A stretch of DNA of 64,000 bases, from positions 1-64,000 of the forward strand of contig NZ_JBNPWZ010000005.1 of assembly GCF_050433565.1 (NCBI RefSeq). Reading direction: 5' to 3'. The notes below the pieces were generated by a model that worked only from the letters and a program-made list of their open reading frames with translations, did not search any database and had not been told where the DNA came from. Source of the stretch: Ornithinibacillus bavariensis. GTDB taxonomy: Bacteria; Bacillota; Bacilli; Bacillales; Amphibacillaceae. The translations under genes were made by a program, and so were the position numbers. This document shows positions 60,504 to 64,000 of this stretch, piece after piece (position 1 is the stretch's first letter; each line of letters begins with the position of its first letter).

Positions 60504-61676
60504 ATGAAACAATTTAAGCGAATTATGTTGCTAGTCTCTTTACTAATTTTACTTGGACAACCCTTCGTTTTTGCTGATGAAGAGCCGACTGCACCAATGG
60601 AAGACGTGTTAGCAGAAGATATTTCTTTTGATGGAATCCAAAAATATTGGAACTCACTTGTCGATGACTATGGGGGGTATGTACCAGATTTAGAAAAAAC
60701 AAGTATATATGATTTTATTAAAGGAAATAAAGAACTCTCGATTAAAAATGCTATGGTTGGTGCTCTAGAATATCTATTTCACGAAGTTATTCTAAACGGA
60801 AAGCTACTTGGATCTTTATTACTGTTAACCTTATTTTCAGTTCTCCTGCAAACCATGCATACCGCATTTGAACGTACCTCTGTGAGCAAAATTGCATATT
60901 TCGTCGTATATATCGTCCTTATTTTTATTGCGCTCAATAGCTTTTACCTAGCAGTTTCCTATGCAAAAGATGCAATCGGTATGATGAGTAGCTTTATGAT
61001 AGCTTTAATCCCTTTAATTCTTGGTTTAATGGCTACCTTTGGAAGTGTTATTTCTGTTTCGTTTTTCCATCCAATTATCGTTTTCTTAATTAATTTTAGT
61101 GGTGTTTTGGTTTCTAATTTTATTATGCCACTATTATTCATATCTGCCTTGTTAATTATCGTTAGTAGTTTAAGTGAAAATCATAAGGTAACCCACTTAG
61201 CAGAGCTATTTCGATCGGTAAGCATTGGGGTATTAGGGATATTTTTAACGATATTTCTTGGTGTCCTATCCGTACAAGGAGCAGCAAGTGCCATTCAGGA
61301 TGGGGTAGCAATGAAAACGGCTAAATTTGTAACGGGAAACTTTATACCTGTTGTTGGTCGAACCTTTACAGATGCTGCCGACACCGTTCTAAGTGCATCT
61401 TTATTATTGAAAAATGCTGTAGGAATTGTAGGTCTGGCTATTATTATTTTCATTGTACTTTTTCCAGCCATTAAAATCTTTGTCATCGCCTTAATATATA
61501 AATTTGCCGCTGCTATCTTGCAGCCTATTGCAGATGGACCAATCATTACGAGCTTAAATACGATTAGTAAGTATATCGTTCTAATCCTAGCTTGTTTACT
61601 AGCGGTTTCTTTAATGTTCTTTCTAGCGATTGTTATTATCGTGACTGCTAGTAATATTACGTTACTACTTCGATAG
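60504..61676 (+). CDS. spoIIIAE: Stage III sporulation protein SpoIIIAE
   Basis: The 390-residue polytopic protein has a cleavable-type signal (MKQFKRIMLLVSLLILLGQPFVFA), an acidic outer segment, and about eight membrane helices; blocks such as GVLSVQGAASAIQDGVAMKTAKF are conserved. It is the largest membrane part of the channel. The ATG at 60504 lies close to a weak site. Confidence 0.95.
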   Translation: MKQFKRIMLLVSLLILLGQPFVFADEEPTAPMEDVLAEDISFDGIQKYWNSLVDDYGGYVPDLEKTSIYDFIKGNKELSIKNAMVGALEYLFHEVILNGKLLGSLLLLTLFSVLLQTMHTAFERTSVSKIAYFVVYIVLIFIALNSFYLAVSYAKDAIGMMSSFMIALIPLILGLMATFGSVISVSFFHPIIVFLINFSGVLVSNFIMPLLFISALLIIVSSLSENHKVTHLAELFRSVSIGVLGIFLTIFLGVLSVQGAASAIQDGVAMKTAKFVTGNFIPVVGRTFTDAADTVLSASLLLKNAVGIVGLAIIIFIVLFPAIKIFVIALIYKFAAAILQPIADGPIITSLNTISKYIVLILACLLAVSLMFFLAIVIIVTASNITLLLR

Positions 61677-61687
61677 GACTGGTGGTT

Positions 61688-62314
61688 ATGGAATTAATTA
61701 TCAATTGGGTTTCACAAATTATCATTTTTATCTTGTTGGCTACGATTATTGATTTAGTAGTTCCAGCAGGCAGCATGAAAAAATACGTTAAATTTGTGAT
61801 TGGCTTAATTTTAATTTTAATTTTCCTCCAGCCAATTTTCCACCTGTTGAATTTTGATATTGAACAAGCAGTTAAAACTACATTTGATGAGGTATTGAAC
61901 GATAATTCACAAACAAAAGATGTGGAAAATTTAATTGAATTTCAAAAAAGTGAAATAGAATCGTCAGCTAACGCATATATTTTAGAACAACTGGCTGTCC
62001 AAATGGAAGATTTAGTGAAGGCTCCTCTTTTGGACAACTACCAAGCAGAAATACAAAATATAGATTTTCAGTTTAGAGAGGGAACAGCTTATTCGTATGA
62101 GGAGCTAGAGGAGGTTAAGGTGTATCTCAGAGAATCCGAAGCAGGGGAGGGAGCAGTGAATGCAGTAAACGATGTGGTTATCGATACAAGGGAGGAAAAC
62201 CCTAGTTCAAAAGCAAAGGATGTAGATGTTCAAGGGATGGAAACCTTGCTAAGACAAATCTGGGAATTATCAGATAAGAAATTAACTGTTATTTGGGAGG
62301 GAGGGGCATCTTGA
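61688..62314 (+). CDS. spoIIIAF: Stage III sporulation protein SpoIIIAF
   Basis: The 208-residue protein has two N-terminal membrane helices (residues 1-25 and 33-52) and a soluble ring-forming domain (about 80-205) facing the intermembrane space. GTG 61682 and ATG 61688 are both possible starts; the ATG lies 8 bases after AGGA. Its end overlaps the spoIIIAG start by 4 bases. Confidence 0.92.
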   Translation: MELIINWVSQIIIFILLATIIDLVVPAGSMKKYVKFVIGLILILIFLQPIFHLLNFDIEQAVKTTFDEVLNDNSQTKDVENLIEFQKSEIESSANAYILEQLAVQMEDLVKAPLLDNYQAEIQNIDFQFREGTAYSYEELEEVKVYLRESEAGEGAVNAVNDVVIDTREENPSSKAKDVDVQGMETLLRQIWELSDKKLTVIWEGGAS

Positions 62315-62934
62315 TAAAAAAAATACAAGAATTCCTAAAGGAAAAAATAAATGGCTCAAAAAAAACCACCTATATTCTAATTATTGGGCTGGCAGCATTG
62401 CTTATAATCCTAGTGGGAAACATCTTTTCTACCCCATCCCAGAATGAACTAGGACAAGAAGTACCGAGAATGAAACTGGAAACAGATGCTGAATCGGCTG
62501 AAGTAAGTTCCCATGAATCGAAAACGACATCTAACATTCAAGAGCTTGAAATTAATTATAAGAAGCAATTAGAGGATATGTTAGAAAAAATAAATGGCGT
62601 CTCTGAGGTAGAAGTAATGGTCAATCTAGATTCTACTGATGTAAAAGTTTATGAAAAAAATCTAATTAAAGGACAACAGCATACAGAGGAAAATGATAAA
62701 AATGGCGGGACAAGACAAATTGAAGATAACACAGAAGAATCGCAAACTGTTTTAATTAGACAAGGTGACCAAGAGACACCTATCTTAGTACAAACAAAAA
62801 AACCTAAGGTAAGAGGGGTATTCGTAGTAGCAAAGGGTGTTGAAAAAGCTACCGTAAAACAGTGGGTTGTAGAAGCTGTTTCGAGAGTACTAGATGTTCC
62901 CACACATCGAGTTTCTGTAATGCCTAAAAATTAA
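62311..62934 (+). CDS. spoIIIAG: Stage III sporulation protein SpoIIIAG
   Basis: The protein has one membrane helix near residue 20-40 and a soluble domain with the ring-building module (LEDMLEKINGVSEVEVMVNLDS...RGVFVVAKGVEKATVKQWVVEAVSRVLDVPTHRVSVM). It forms the large ring of the feeding tube. The TTG at 62311 follows GGGAGGGAGGGG; the frame opens at 62293 in that site. Confidence 0.93.
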   Translation: MIKKIQEFLKEKINGSKKTTYILIIGLAALLIILVGNIFSTPSQNELGQEVPRMKLETDAESAEVSSHESKTTSNIQELEINYKKQLEDMLEKINGVSEVEVMVNLDSTDVKVYEKNLIKGQQHTEENDKNGGTRQIEDNTEESQTVLIRQGDQETPILVQTKKPKVRGVFVVAKGVEKATVKQWVVEAVSRVLDVPTHRVSVMPKN

Positions 62935-62947
62935 GGAGGATGAACGA

Positions 62948-63490
62948 ATGTTGAAAAAACAAACAGTATGGTTGTTAACAATGCTAAGCTTAATGATTGT
63001 GTTGAGTGTGTATTATATGACCTCGAAACCGGAAGATTTTGCTTATCTAGATTCAGGAAAGAAAGATGATACAGAAGAAACATCATCAAATACAACAGAT
63101 GAAAAAGCAGGTGTTGACGTACAGCCAGGTGGAAATGAATTATTTGCTTCATTACGATTAGAAGTACAAGATAAAAGAAGTATGAAATTAGATAGATTGA
63201 AAGATATTGTAGCCAATGGAAATGCAAGTGCAGAGGAAAAGAAACAGGCATATGATGAAATGGATGTCATTGAAGCAACAACAGCTAAGGAAAATATTCT
63301 GGAAGATTCAATCGCTGCTTCTGCAGAATATCAAGACGTTTTAGTTCGTTATGATGAAGATGTTGTTCATGTTCATGTTCAAGTGGACGAGATCTCCAAA
63401 AAAGAAGTACTAAATATTATGCAGATGGTACGCGATGAATTTGGAGAAGTTACCGTAAATGTAGTCCACGAACCGATTACAGAAAGCTAG
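62948..63490 (+). CDS. spoIIIAH: Stage III sporulation protein SpoIIIAH
   Basis: The 180-residue protein begins MLKKQTVWLLTMLSLMIVLS, nearly identical to the family N-terminus and forming the membrane anchor. It has a variable acidic linker and then the C-terminal domain (about 95-175) that binds SpoIIQ from the forespore. It is shorter than the B. subtilis protein mainly in the linker. An AAGGAGG site precedes the ATG. Confidence 0.95.
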   Translation: MLKKQTVWLLTMLSLMIVLSVYYMTSKPEDFAYLDSGKKDDTEETSSNTTDEKAGVDVQPGGNELFASLRLEVQDKRSMKLDRLKDIVANGNASAEEKKQAYDEMDVIEATTAKENILEDSIAASAEYQDVLVRYDEDVVHVHVQVDEISKKEVLNIMQMVRDEFGEVTVNVVHEPITES

Positions 63491-63508
63491 ATTAATAGTA
63501 AACTTTAG

Positions 63509-63541
63509 CATCAAGTCTTAAGTGACTTGATGTTTTGTTTT
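63509..63541 (+). terminator. Terminator of the spoIIIA operon
   Basis: CATCAAGTC (63509-63517) pairs perfectly with GACTTGATG (63524-63532), followed by a T-rich tail. Confidence 0.82.
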
Positions 63542-63949
63542 GTCTAGTATTAGGATTTATTATGATAATCTAGTATGGTACGAAGGTTGTAAGCTAGTTG
63601 CAGTGACAAACGTGGGTAGGGATAGGACAAACATCATTAATTTCAACTTATTATAGTTTAATGATTAAAAGATAAAAGCTGTACCTAAGAACTAATATTT
63701 TTCCGCGTAGTAAACTTTCGCTACAGACTTTACATTAAAAAAGGCAAAATAGTATCCACAAGATAACTATTTTATGCTATCAATAGTATCATTCGCCAAG
63801 ACACTGGTATCTTGTTATAATCAAGAATGTGAAAGCGTTTCAATTATGAGTTTTTACTTAATTGTTGAAGTTTTCCTTATAGTTATCGTAAAATATTAAG
63901 AGGAGTTATTAGTACCTAATTATAAATCGAGTTAAGGGAGTGCTATAAT
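63542..63949. other. Intergenic leader before accB
   Basis: No gene is seen. A likely promoter consists of TCGCCA (63793-63798), a 17-base spacer and TATAAT (63816-63821), 129 bases before accB, so accB has a long leader. The ribosome binding site is GTTAAGGGAG. Confidence 0.45.
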
Positions 63950-64000
63950 TTGTTAAAAGTACAAGAAATTCGTGAAATAATAAAACTAGTTGATCAATCG
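63950..64000 (+). CDS. accB: Biotin carboxyl carrier protein of acetyl-CoA carboxylase, 5' end only
   Basis: The last 17 codons of the window read (M)LKVQEIREIIKLVDQS from a TTG 10 bases after AAGGGAG. This matches the AccB N-terminus, and accB follows spoIIIAH in Bacillus. The biotin domain lies outside the window. Confidence 0.8.
   Translation, partial: MLKVQEIREIIKLVDQS

Overview
The window comes from a low-GC Gram-positive, spore-forming member of the Bacillaceae. The evidence is a complete spoIIIAA-AH operon preceded by a sigma-E-type promoter, a complete comG competence operon, strong GGAGG-type ribosome binding sites with many TTG/GTG starts, and gene order matching the rpmGB-yqg-comG-yqh-efp-spoIIIA-accB block that I recall from Bacillus subtilis. 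Gene content such as a class II ribonucleotide reductase fits an Oceanobacillus/Virgibacillus-like genus, but the genus is inference.

Layout. 1-3 kb: tail of an ABC permease (cut by the window edge) and a lipoprotein. 3-4.1 kb: rpmG, yqgN, yqgO-like. 4.2-9.2 kb: accessory genes (acetyltransferases, HAD and metallo-beta-lactamase hydrolases) and an ECF sigma factor coupled to an unusual anti-sigma-like protein that carries a catalytically dead signal-peptidase fold. 9.2-18.9 kb: gluP, yqgQ-glcK, a lipoteichoic-acid synthase paralogue, a complete IS1595-type insertion sequence with an 8-bp target duplication and its own passenger gene, then yqgW-, yqgX- and yqgY-like genes. 18.9-26.2 kb: comGG to comGA on the minus strand, aroK and yqzE on plus, yqhG and a SNF2 helicase on minus. 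26.2-30.6 kb: a tandem glycine riboswitch driving gcvT-gcvPA-gcvPB. 30.6-36.3 kb: a two-component system, a polytopic membrane protein, VanZ and small membrane proteins. 36.3-45.2 kb: rhodanese, B12-dependent ribonucleotide reductase with paired NrdR-type boxes, a TmrB-like ATPase, mntR, yqhO, yqhP, yqhR, yqhT and efp.

45.2-58.1 kb is an accessory island between efp and spoIIIA. It opens with an array of 52-bp repeats in exact register, each with an internal inverted repeat. It then holds a patchwork of small 'detoxification/repair' genes (GNAT, NUDIX, VOC/glyoxalase, SRPBCC, GyrI-like) mixed with several decayed genes, and ends with a higher-GC AraC regulator next to a short-chain dehydrogenase. 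58.2-64 kb: spoIIIAA-AH, then the first codons of accB at the right edge.

Functionally, the core blocks cover DNA uptake, glycine catabolism, translation (L33, EF-P), folate one-carbon supply, manganese sensing, deoxynucleotide synthesis and the mother-cell-to-forespore channel. The most unusual items are the sigma/pseudo-signal-peptidase pair, the 52-bp hairpin array, the IS with a passenger gene, and an apparent AUA start codon for yqzE. All functional assignments rest on motif reading by eye; no database search was run.
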